Assembly (NCBI RefSeq): GCF_003073045.1
Contig: NC_037597.1
Coordinates: 9,025,217-9,089,216, forward strand
Reading direction: 5' to 3'
Source: Pomacea canaliculata
Lineage: Eukaryota; Mollusca; Gastropoda; Architaenioglossa; Ampullariidae
Length of the DNA: 64,000 bases
The notes under the pieces: generated by a model
What the model saw: only the letters and a program-made list of their open reading frames with translations
The model's database searches: none
Told to the model about the DNA's origin: nothing
Part shown: positions 39,499 to 50,353 of the stretch, one piece after another
Position numbering within the stretch: the first letter of the stretch is position 1
Layout of the letters: each line of letters begins with the position of its first letter
Made by a program: the position numbers and the translations under genes

Positions 39499-42400
39499 TC
39501 TCTTAATGTTTGTTTTGTTATTTTTCTTTTGTGTTTATACTTTTGTTTTTTGTTGGGATTGGGGAAAGTTGTGTTGTTTTTAAATTGGCTTAAAACAACT
39601 TTAAAACATTAGGTGAAAGATCACAAGACAGCAAGAAATTCTTTCCTATTTACATTTTTTGGTCAATATTTCATTGTTTATTTTTTTACTTTATGATAAT
39701 AACAATATATGATCAGACTTGTTAAATATTTAGGAACTTGTTTAAAGATTAGTCATAAATTAAATGCAGCTACTGAATGATCCCACTTTATATCAAATGA
39801 AAGAATGAATGGAACACTTTCTCATCATTTTTGTTTACAGACATGTTGCATTTTTAAAAATTTTTTTTAACTAATACTGATTTGCTTACAACAAACTGTA
39901 TGGCAAAGTACAAAAGTGAAAAAATGTTTCACATACCCTCTAAAGGTGCAGAGTATTTGTTCACTTTAATTATACAAAATGTTTTTGATTAGTTGCAAAA
40001 AAGAAGGAATAAGAATAGCTTCAATTTACATTCAAGTTAAGTTTAGGCACATGAGATTTAAGACGTCACACAAATCAGTGTAAATTCTACAAAAATTTTA
40101 ACAAATTATTTTGGCTGAGATGCAGTTAGGCAAGTAGAAGATAGCAACATCTCCCTCAGAACTTACATGGTCTTTATTGAGCCATGAAGAAATTTGACTT
40201 ATCCATCCATCTTACTATATTATCAGCTGTGGTATATATTTTTATTTTATGTTTTTTGTGTATTTTATAATGGTCACAGCATGTGTCCATGCAAACATGA
40301 ATATATGTCAGGTACACAGTTTAAGTGATGCTTTAAATTCTTGAATATTTTGGAAGTTTTGCATTTTGAATTAACATTTGTGTTTATGTTTTTTTGTTTG
40401 TTATTGGTTTTATCTAGTATAGTGATGATTGTTTTTCTTTTCATCAACTGCAAGTAATCTTTTGAGATCCCAAAGGAATTAAAAGTTTATTGTATTTGAA
40501 TTATAGTTGTGACTTAGTTCTTTTGCTATGCATCATACTCATTTCAACATTAAGAATTATCAACTAAGAAATTTTTTTTTATGAAGTATAGTTGCAATTT
40601 ATCAAGAATATGAGGTTAATTGTGCAGCTTTATACTTCCATTGTTTTGTCATCTGATGTATAACAATGCACAGTCTTTCAGGATAGAAAAATATCAAGTT
40701 CTAGATATAATCAGGTGAATCTAATGAGCTTATTATAATTGTATTGCAAAATTTTGTATTTCTTCTGGGGGTGAGGTGTATTGTTGGGAGGGGTAAATAA
40801 GACTTTACACATTTAATTCAAGAAACTACTTTACTCCAGGTTTTTCAAGTTACAAAAAATTTGCTGTGGTTTTGTTGTCAGCTTTTTTTTTTTAATAAAG
40901 TCTTTAGATCTTTGAACTTTTACATGTTTAATAATAAATATTTTCATTATTCAGTGTTTATAGGTGGATGACAATAAAAGACTTAAACACTATAGTATCA
41001 GCCTTCTTTATCATTCACTTCATTGAGTGCTTGAGACAATGGTCTCACTTAAGTGATTCGCAGATCTCTAAAATCTGTTACAGTTATGTAAAATAACCCC
41101 ACCTTAGTAATAAGCCATTGTCAAAACAATTTTACTTGAATGTAAATAATAGGTTGATTTTTTTATTTAAAGTGAGTGCATGCATGTCAATGAGGAGATG
41201 GTTACATGACACAAAAATCCTGTTTGAAACAAACGTTGATGAAGGTATTGAATCCATGCAACTGCATAATTGTCTACACTCATTGCTGAGATGCAAAACT
41301 ACAAAAGTAATATTTCAGCAAAAGATCTAGCACATCAAAAACATTTGATGTAAAGAGGATGACAATGTAAAAGACAAGATGTGAAGGAAACAAGTTATCA
41401 CAGCTGCTGAATGATCACTTTCCAAAATTAAAAAAGTCATCCTGAAAAATATTATATCCTTGTGGAAACAACCTTTCTATGACCAAATGTTTAAGCGGCA
41501 GGCTGCATTTATCTCCAACAAATTGATCATACACTATGAAATTTTTTTCTCCAAAAACATAGTTTACACAAGTCCCTACCTGGGCGCATTAAAACAAGAG
41601 GTTTAAAAGCCAAAATCATGGGGCTGGTTGATTCAACCACAGCCTGTAAACAATTTGCTCACCACGACCACAGCCTATAGTCAATTTGACCAAATCATCA
41701 TCTATGGCAATCTATGCAATGATCTAGCCATAAAATAAGTGAATTTTGATGTACTCTCTCGTGTTTCTTTGCCTCATGTTCATCTGTGTGTGTGTGTGAG
41801 AGAGAGAGAATGGATCCTTGACAGTACAGAGTTTTCCACATATTCAAACATCTTCACATTTTTTTGCTTGTATTTAAAAAAAAGGATGGCCTTGAGCCAT
41901 ACAGTTCTGCTATGCCAATTGTTCTGCTATTGTATAAATTAAATGAATTCAGTTTTTTTTTCTCTCTCAAACATAAGTAGTCATGCGCCACATCTAACAG
42001 TGTATACTTTTCATTTGATAACAACTGCAGCTGACCCACATACATCACATGACTAATTTGTGCAGAAAAAATGTCTTGTTCACATACAACAAATGTGTCA
42101 TTACACTGGATAGTAACTTATGCACTTGAATTGACATAGCTGTGGCCAAATCGACTCAGGGTCATAGTCGAATTGGTAAATGCTTGACTAGTAATAAAGT
42201 ACTTAATATTGCATAACTATGCTATAAAACAATACATATTTCAAATCTTTTAAATAACCTATGTGGAAGTAGGGGAAAATAGGACAAAATCATGACTATG
42301 GGTTGTAAAGAAATATATAACATGATTGTTTAGCCAAATATGGCCTAATGACACTAGAAACTTGGAGGTAAAAGAAAAAACTTGTACAGAAATTACTGTT

Positions 42401-43479
42401 AAAGAATAAACCTGTAACAGTTCTTGGGGAAAAAAATGCCAAAAATTAATCAGATAATTTTAAAAGAAAAAAACAAAACAAAACAAAAAGAGACAGAAGT
42501 TCTGAACTTTAACCATGAAAAATACTTGTTCCATTTAAGCAAAAATCTGCCTCTTAAACAAGTAAACATTAGTGTGTAAAAAACAAAAAAAAAAAAAAAA
42601 AAAAAACGGTGACTAGGGGTCTGTGGTCCCATATGTGTATATTTGAATGAAAGATGGGAAGGTGACATTCTCAAACCCAGAACTTTTTAAAAACAGTTCC
42701 TAATTTCATTTCATGTGAAAAAAATCAGCAGTTCAACCTGTACTAGTTGTCTCTTTTAAGGACTTGACATTTGCAACAAAATTACAAGGTTCTCCTAAGT
42801 GGCATTTGCAAAGTAATGGCATCTGGTATGGGTAGTTTTTTTTTAAATTGTCAGTACTACAATAACCAAGCTACAATTACTAGCCAACACATTCTGTAAG
42901 TCTTCTTAGTGGAGTTAATCTGAATATTCCTTTATATATGCTACATAAAGACCCATGATTTTAAGATTAAAGCATAGAATCATGGAATTTTTTAGAACAT
43001 ATTAAAACAAAAAATAACAATGTTAAAAATACCAACTTATAAAAACCTATTAGTGAAAAACTTAACAGCTAGATATATTTATCATTTTTATGTCAGTGAA
43101 ATACACAGCTATGATGAAGAAATAGACTGTCATGTATAGAACTTGTAATGTCTTTTAAACAGGTGACAGCTAAAGGATGTTAAAGCTAACAGCAAAAACA
43201 GATCTGCTATAGCAGAATTTATAATGGTTAACATTGACTCATCTAGAGATCATGACTGAATTTTGCTAAGGTAGTTCTAAAACAACAAAAATGACATCTT
43301 AAAAAAATACATGATGAAATGTAATCCCTCTTTGAAAAACGTCTCTCAGAACAGTTTTGGATCGATGACAATATTACAACCTCTGGTACATTAATTACTG
43401 AGAACCTGTTTTCACTAATTTAATGAAAAACACAAGTAAAGAACATCAACATTTTGTATTTTATGCAAAATATTTTCAC
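39499..43479. other. HAAO 3' flank and convergent intergenic region
   Basis: AT-rich with no coding exon seen. AATAAA near 40894-40899, with a second AATAAA near 40973, are plausible poly(A) signals for a long HAAO 3' UTR. A GT/GA microsatellite lies at about 41788-41810 and a long A-run at about 42583-42606. The right end must hold the 3' UTR of the minus-strand TMEM229B-like gene. Confidence 0.5.
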
Positions 43480-43995
43480 TTATATATTCTTTCTTGATGC
43501 CTCCAGAGTTCCTGATGATATAACAAGCTGCACATCTGGCATTTTCTCAATAGGTGGTCCAAGATAAATGCGTCGTGTATAGAAGATGATAACCCTTTCC
43601 ACAAATATTGCACCGAAGTACCAAAGAGGCAAGTACTCTAAGGTGACCAGACCCATAAAGTCTCCTTCGAATGGTGTGTAATCCCATGGACATGCATCAA
43701 ACTGGCGAAGTACAAATCCCGTGCTAAATTCCCAACAATACGTCCATATTGTGTAGACAAGTGCTCTCACTATAAGTGGTATTTTGTGAGCATCTAAAAT
43801 AAGATAAAGCTGTTCAACTACCAATACTGATATACCATAAATTGGAAAAGACCAGATACTGGTCACTCCTGGAAGTTTCATGTTGAAGTTGACCACAAAT
43901 TCCCATACCGCTGTGAACATCACTTCTGTAGCATAGCCATGAATAGCGTAGATGTAGAAACGACCAAGTATTGTAAGTGCTACTAACTTTGTCAT
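43480..43995 (-). CDS. TMEM229B-like: Transmembrane protein 229B-like
   Basis: Multi-pass membrane protein of the TMEM229 family, function poorly known. The 171-residue product is close to the length of vertebrate TMEM229B. Diagnostic stretches are YIYAIHGYATEVMFTAVWEF, VVNFNMKLPGVTSIW, YTIWTYCWEFSTGFVLRQFD, ACPWDY and GDFMGLVTLEYLPLWYFGA. About four hydrophobic segments can be seen (around residues 18-35, 45-65, 80-105 and 120-145). The start is the ATG at 43995. A TTTCCAG acceptor ends at 44000, 4 nt before it, so the whole coding sequence sits in one exon and the frame upstream is intron. The gene is intact and converges on HAAO. Confidence 0.93.
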   Translation of the reverse strand: MTKLVALTILGRFYIYAIHGYATEVMFTAVWEFVVNFNMKLPGVTSIWSFPIYGISVLVVEQLYLILDAHKIPLIVRALVYTIWTYCWEFSTGFVLRQFDACPWDYTPFEGDFMGLVTLEYLPLWYFGAIFVERVIIFYTRRIYLGPPIEKMPDVQLVISSGTLEASRKNI

Positions 43996-44556
43996 AATTC
44001 TGGAAACAAATACATGTATGTACACATATTAGTGCATACAAAATATTCTTCAGAAACACTGTTAAGACTTCTTCGAATTAATAAAGATTTAATAAGAAAT
44101 AAAAATCATTTAAAAAGCGCAGCTACATTTTTTTAAAAATTATTTTAAATTCATTGAGAAATATCGTGACGAGTTTTCGTTTTAGGAATATATATATATG
44201 AGGTTATGCTTTCACAGTATCGATTGCAGTTTTCACAGCTGGTAATAAAACTTAAGAGATTACTATACAGATAAACAACTACACATTTGACATGCTCTCG
44301 ATTGACGAACAACAATTTAGCAAAACAAAGAGCTTGACACAAAATAAGTGAAGCAGAAACAATACTGCTACTAAATGGGGTACATCAATAATGTTTAATG
44401 TATTATCTGGCCTGTGTCCTAACCAGTACAGTCTATAATTGTAAACAAAGAGATTTTAAAAAAGCCGGACCTTAATCCACCTTCTACACATGGACTATAG
44501 CTTTATTGGAGCGTATCGATGTCAAGGGAGACGACTGCGTATGCTTGCGTACTTAC

Positions 44557-44640
44557 GTACTCAATCAGTGTCGGAAGAAGAATTTGGTATCAATAAATCA
44601 CAGAATGCGTCCGTGATTTAATAAAAAGTCTTTGTTATTA
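44557..44640 (-). other. Candidate 5' UTR exon of the TMEM229B-like gene
   Basis: On minus, GAGTAC is followed by a consensus GTAAGT donor (boundary 44556/44557), and the coding exon has its acceptor at 43999/44000, giving a 557-nt intron. The 5' limit of the exon is arbitrary. The splice sites are seen; the pairing is inferred. Confidence 0.35.
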
Positions 44641-45508
44641 TTCGCCGGATTCGAATTGTCGGTTCACTTAAAACTTCTAATAACTGACCATTCTTAGCTT
44701 TGACGAGGTCACATGGGAGCAAGTGAGAAGGGCGCAAGGACCGATGACCGCATATATAGTTTATGTATAGTTATTTAAGGGATTGGCCATCTGTAGTACT
44801 ATGTTGCTTAATAGTTAAAGAAAACCAAGAAGTTTCTGAAATGAGCTGATGAAACAAAGGTTTGATCTCGGTCACTCGTCGACGTGCATATCCACTGTTA
44901 TATATCGCACAAGTTCTAAAGGCCAAACGAAAAAGTAGAGATTTAAAAAAAAATGTATTTGTTACGGAATTGGGGAAGGGAAGACTATTGAAGAAACTAT
45001 ATATATATATAGCAGCTTATATGGAATTGAGAATCATATTGTCGCTTCTTCTTCCACGACTTCCTGACCTTCTGGACGTTCTCATTTGCCATTGCATGGC
45101 GTCAACTGTCTTGGCTACAGCAATGGCTTAAACTGAAATGACACCAGCATCACGGATTGCATTTGACGCTGTGCATCCTCTAACAGACCCTGACAGTTTT
45201 GATGTTTCTCTGTGAAAGTGCATACCACCATTAGACCACGAAAAAAAGTCAATGTACTTATTGCGGTTGTGTAGGACTTGTACAAGATGATATGTATCTG
45301 TGATGTGTGTGTATATTGGGAAGGGACGGGATTGGTCGGTGAGCAGAAGTTTAAGTAGGTTTTGCAATGCACTGTGAATCTGACTTAGATTGGGGAGCAG
45401 TGTTATATATATATGTGCTCTGATTATTAAGTTTACTTACATGGATTGTTAATTTGTAACTGATAAAAAACAATATATTATGGTTAGATTACAATTGTGT
45501 TGAAGGAA
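44641..45508. other. Intergenic; nothing supported
   Basis: Presumed promoter side of the TMEM229B-like gene. I see no coding exon and no clear repeat beyond a short AT run near 45000. Confidence 0.4.
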
Positions 45509-45900
45509 TCTTTCTGGCCAATATCCTTGGCCCAATCTTATTAATGGTGTGCATCAACAATTAACTTACATAAAGAAACTTTCAAATGTGTGTAAGTTAT
45601 TTGCTGATGATATTCTTAATGAAAAATGTGATAGACATGATAAAGAATCATCTACAAAGTGAAATGATCAAGCTACAGAACTGGAATGCTGTGTAGAAAT
45701 TTCATTTGTGTCAAAATGTTGTATGTTACATGCTAGTAAAACAAAATAAAAAAAGGGAATACAAGATGAGTATTATAATAGTGATAGCTTATGTAAGCAA
45801 AATATGTAAGAAAGACTTGAGTGTCTAGACACTCAGTTATTATTTGACCCTTAAATTCAAGGGGTAGTAGGAAAAGTGAATCAGATAAGTAAATTTTGAA
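45509..45900 (+). pseudogene. Broken non-LTR retrotransposon reverse transcriptase
   Basis: One frame reads ILGPILLMVCINN, the segment before the RT catalytic motif. After a +1 shift the next reads LTYIKKLSNVCKLFADDILN, with the FADD catalytic motif. Further stops and shifts follow. A decayed LINE fragment, certainly inactive. Confidence 0.7.
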
Positions 45901-46139
45901 GAATATTTAAGTAATTAGATAGAAGTATATTTCTAAAGCTGTACAAAGGATTTGTTTAACTGTATCTAAAACATACAAATGTCATTTGTTGCAAGTCTTC
46001 TAGCATGCACATTATGATGAAAAGATAAAAAATATATAAATAGAGGATGTTTAGCAAGCCATGAAGTAAAGGCCTAAGCTCCAAAACACTATTACTACTA
46101 CAGTAGTCCTTCCCCCAACCCTAACCCGCAAAACCTTGA

Positions 46140-46286
46140 GGCGGTCCGGTGACGTAACAGCGCCTGTCACCAATACAATGAAGATTGGCTGTCCTGGGTT
46201 CAGCCCTTGCCCCGGGCATACTGTTCTTTCTCTGTATGTGGTATCTGTTTCCAGGGCTGGTTGCCTTGCTGTGATATAGCCTTATA
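46140..46286 (+). repeat. tRNA-related SINE, copy 2
   Basis: Second copy of the family at 14970-15114. It is better preserved in the box B-like region (CCTGGGTTCAGCC), with CGCCTGTCACCAATACAATG upstream. The 3' sequence after GTGATATAGCCTTATAG differs from copy 1, which marks the end of the shared body. Confidence 0.75.
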
Positions 46287-47661
46287 GTTGCTGCCTCTGT
46301 GTAAACCACCAATTCTCCCAGCCCCCAACCAAAACCTTGAATTGTTTTTATTAGTTGCAGATAAAACTTAACATGAAAGATGAATTATTTATATTTCCTT
46401 AGTTAATAATACATATTTTTTATCATTTATATTTGACTGCTGCTGTGAATGAATTTATTATTGGTGTCATTTTCAGATAAACTTAAAACAATTCAGAGAT
46501 TTTTCTAGGATTTCAAAAAAGGGAACCAGGGGTCTACAAAGTAAAGGCTCGTAAAGTTTTCTATTGATAGTTTCGTTGTACAGCTGAATAGAATGAAAGA
46601 TAATGTAACAATCTTTAAAAAAAAAAATTTGAAGATTTCATTTCTAATCTCCATTAGCAGTCTTGGTATCTAAAGGTAGATTTGCCAGCCTATTTGTTGT
46701 AGGTTAACTCTCATTAAATTATCTTTGACCTTTCTGAAATTCAATGTTTTACTTTTATTGAGCTCTGAGACATTATTTATTGCACATCTCTTTATTGCAT
46801 TTTTTTTATATTGTAAGATTGCAGAAAATGACATTCTTTTACTCATCAAATTGATTACTTACCAAAATATTATCAAACATATTACAATAATTTTGATTAA
46901 CACATTCAGCTCTGTGTCTTTATTACTAGTTCCTCACTTCCTATTCCGCCCATCACTGACATGACATGCATACCTTGAGGCATGTTTTTCTATTTTATCT
47001 CTCCACTCTCATCACCAAACCCCTTTCTACCTGTCAATTCCTTAGAGAAAATAAAAACAGAACGGAGATTGTCAAAGATTAAAACACCCCATTGCACTAC
47101 CAAACATGAACCATTGCTAGAAAATCTTTTGCTGAAACACTACAATTTATAGTAACAGTATGTTGCATGGATTATAGCTGAAATCAGATATGCATAGTTT
47201 AAATCTCTAGTAAGAAGCAAATGTAAAAAAAAAAGTGATAAAAGTGGAGTATGCATAAATGATGAATAAGCAACTCTTGCATCTTTCACAAATATCTGTA
47301 TTAAAATCACACCACATATAAAGTAAATTATATAAAATTCAGTAACTTCTCAATACATTTTTAACGCTGGTTGTCATTTCTATGATGACAATTGCCACCA
47401 AGATAAACAATCTAACTTCCGAAATGACTTCACCATTATCAAAGGTAAAAATACATGGTCAGGTTGGTTCCTCTTCCTGCTGCAGGGTTATGAGCACAAG
47501 ATGGGCTATCACTTTAATCATGACCATCAACAATAAAGACGAATAACCTAAAAATCATTACGAACAACCTAACACAATGAGTTGGATGCTGTTTACTGAT
47601 GGTTGGTCAACAGCCCTTTTAACGTCAGTACAGGAACATCCAGTTCACACACTGAAATAAT
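46287..47661. other. Intergenic and EAPP 3' flank; nothing coding seen
   Basis: AT-rich sequence with no recognisable exon. The right end should be the EAPP 3' UTR. Confidence 0.45.
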
Positions 47662-49514
47662 TTAAGCATAGCTAGCAAGTACATTAAAAAAATGATAGAC
47701 TTCACCAAGATCAATCACACCAACAACAGTATCACACTCTTCGCATTTTACTGGATGAAATTTGTCCTTGTCTTCAGATGTGGATGTTTCTTCTGATTTT
47801 ATCTCTTCTACTGAGGGCTTTAATTTCTTTGATCTAGACTTTTTCTTGGATGCTTGTTCAGGAACTTCCAAAAGCTCGCTTGTCTCGATTTTGCAGTTCA
47901 TTACAAACATAGCTCGATACTGGTTGTGATACACTTCATGCCTGCAGTAAATCAAAGTTGGAAAAATGATCTTTTTTATTATAAATGAAACAAAAAAGCT
48001 TTTTAAAGTTTGTTACATGGTATCTTCATACTGATTTATATTTGTCTAAAGTGAAATCTAATCCCTTAACACAATATTAACTATAACCAAAAATGTAACA
48101 AATATCTGGGTAACATTCATACAAAATATAATTTTTCAAAATAAAAAATAGTTATGAAGTACAGTTTTTTAAATTCCTGACATATATAGTACATACACAA
48201 ATTCAGTGAAGATTGTGAAACAAATTTCCATATGTAAAATAAAATTCATTAGATATTATAGGATATTTTGCATCATAAGTATTGATGTTATTTTCATGCA
48301 TTAAATACCTCTGGCAATCTATGCATAATGTAGTCAAACAGGCTGGGCAATCAAGGACTGCATCACTTTGTGGGGCTGTTTTCTTTCCCAATTTTTTACT
48401 GTTGTTATTTGTATTCTGACAATCAATACCACGATGAATCTGGCGCTGATGATCAACCCAACGTTGATCATCGTCATCCATATCAGGATCATATAGTAAA
48501 TCATCATTAGATAATCCAGAGGACTGATGATGAGGTTTTCCATCATGCTGGTCAGTTTTCACTGCATCATTCCCAACACTGCTGCTGCCACCACCGTGTC
48601 TATTAGCAGACTGTTCTTTACTTTCTTTCCTACTAACATCTGTAACCAATGTTGAAGATGATGAACTTGTCAGTTTTTAACAATAAGTATGTTACAGAAA
48701 AATACCAGTCATTAAAACAAAAAGAAACCTTTCAAATTACATAAAACCTCAGTTACATCTTCATGAAAAACATACATATGAAAATGCAATCTAAATGTAT
48801 ATTCATTTTGTATAAACTCTAAAACAGTGTCATATATAATTGAGTAGCCTAAAATTACAACCACTGTGACCTAAAAGTCTACCTCAAACGGAATATAAAT
48901 TAACCACTTGCCTCTTGCTTTTTCTAGCAAGCGAACTGTTTTGTCCAGTTCAGCATTCATCTCTCTCTCAAATTCATCCTCGCTTGAGGAAAAGTCGTTT
49001 GTACATGGTTGTCTTTTATTCTGCCTCCTTCCATGCTTGAGTCTTTGACTGTTGTGATGCAGGTGACGGCGTTGTTCCGGGGTACCATTCAGAATAATGT
49101 CGATCTCATCCTCGGAACTGAAAAGGAATTTTGTTATGGAATTGTAAAGCGTAGTAAACCAAAAAGCTGTGTGGCTAGATTCAGTGTTTTGACTCAAATG
49201 TTTGCCAGCTCCAAATGACCAAGCAACACAAAAGAAGCAAAACAAAAGGTCAGTCGACCTGATTACTATACCAACGACACTTAAAATCATAGATGTAGTT
49301 GGACGACTTGTTTATAAGATGCCGATAGGCCTTTATCACCCACTGCATCTATCGACTGTCAAAAACATATATTTAACTTTGGTAACCTTAGAGGTATTGT
49401 GTAATTATTTTTATAACAAAAAATAAATGCTTAATACCTTTCTGCCTTTTCTTCTTCGCTATCATCGCCAAAGTCCAAGTAGTCATAAGACTGTTGAGAT
49501 ACATACTCCGCCAT
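47662..49514 (-). CDS. EAPP: E2F-associated phosphoprotein
   Basis: Nuclear protein family named for its association with E2F transcription factors. Four exons, phases consistent: 49438-49514, 48912-49117, 48309-48639, 47662-47941, giving 297 residues (human about 285). The start ATG at 49514 reads MAEYVSQQSYDYLDFGDDSE. Conserved acidic blocks are SEDEIDIILNGTPEQRR and SSSEDEFEREMNAELD, then NDDLLYDPDMDDDDQRWVD. A zinc-binding-type block is formed by Cys192, Cys195, Cys200 and Cys203 (CPACLTTLCIDCQR), followed by YRAMFVMNC and a C-terminal Cys271/Cys274 pair before VYHFFNVLASYA. The intron after exon 2 uses a GC donor. A Lys/Ser/Glu-rich linker near residues 225-265 is lineage-specific. Gene complete. 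Confidence 0.95.
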
Positions 49515-50353
49515 TTCTCACAGTTGCTTTTTCAAAGACTAAGAGTGAAGTCCCCTGAATGACACATTGTCTTGTCAAAAAATAAACAGAAACAGGCAAG
49601 TATGAATAAAAATGGTTTATAGTAACATGCATGTTAATATGTATGCTTCATTTAAGTTCGATCTCTGAAACATAGATTATGGTGATCAAATGGTCAATAA
49701 ATCGGTAACTTATAATACAATTGCAATTGTAGGGGAGAGCAATGAGTACTCACAGATTCATATGTAAGGGAAATGACTCTTTTACGGAAATTTTCTCCAC
49801 TTCATCATAACTAATTTTCGGTTTGCACCGTCAACGGGCTTGTCACATTCAATAGAAATATAAGAAAAATTAATCAAAGAGCTGGTTTTAAAGAGATGCA
49901 CACAATTAAATGCAATAATTTAATAATTACAAATCAATTGTCTATGGTTACTGTGCTTAAACAGTTTGAAGAGAACTGCCATCGTAATATTCTTGTTACA
50001 GTTGTTCTGATTGGGTAAATGTGGAACTTCGCCAACTGATAAGCTTATGTACTTCTTAGTACTAAGTATATTTTAATTATAAAAGAGACGGACAGTTTCC
50101 ATGGGGGTCTTAATCTATATTGAGGAGGAATCAGTATATGATTAGTGAGCAAATATATATATAGAGCTGCTGAATCAGTAACCAATCCTCATGCTTGTCT
50201 TTTTCGTAGGCGGAGTGCACTGACCTCGGGGGCACACGTTGCACGAGATAGTACCAGACACTGAGTTTGAAATTGAAAGAGTTGTGGGAAGTAAACACAG
50301 TCATGGTTTGAAGATGTTCGGGTGAGGATGTAAAGCTAGACTATTACGTCAAA
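49515..50353. promoter_or_regulatory. Head-to-head promoter region of EAPP and the MAPKBP1-like gene
   Basis: 839 bp separate two divergent start codons, so both 5' UTRs and promoters must fall here unless either gene has further upstream exons. No TATA box or defined factor site can be named. Confidence 0.55.
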
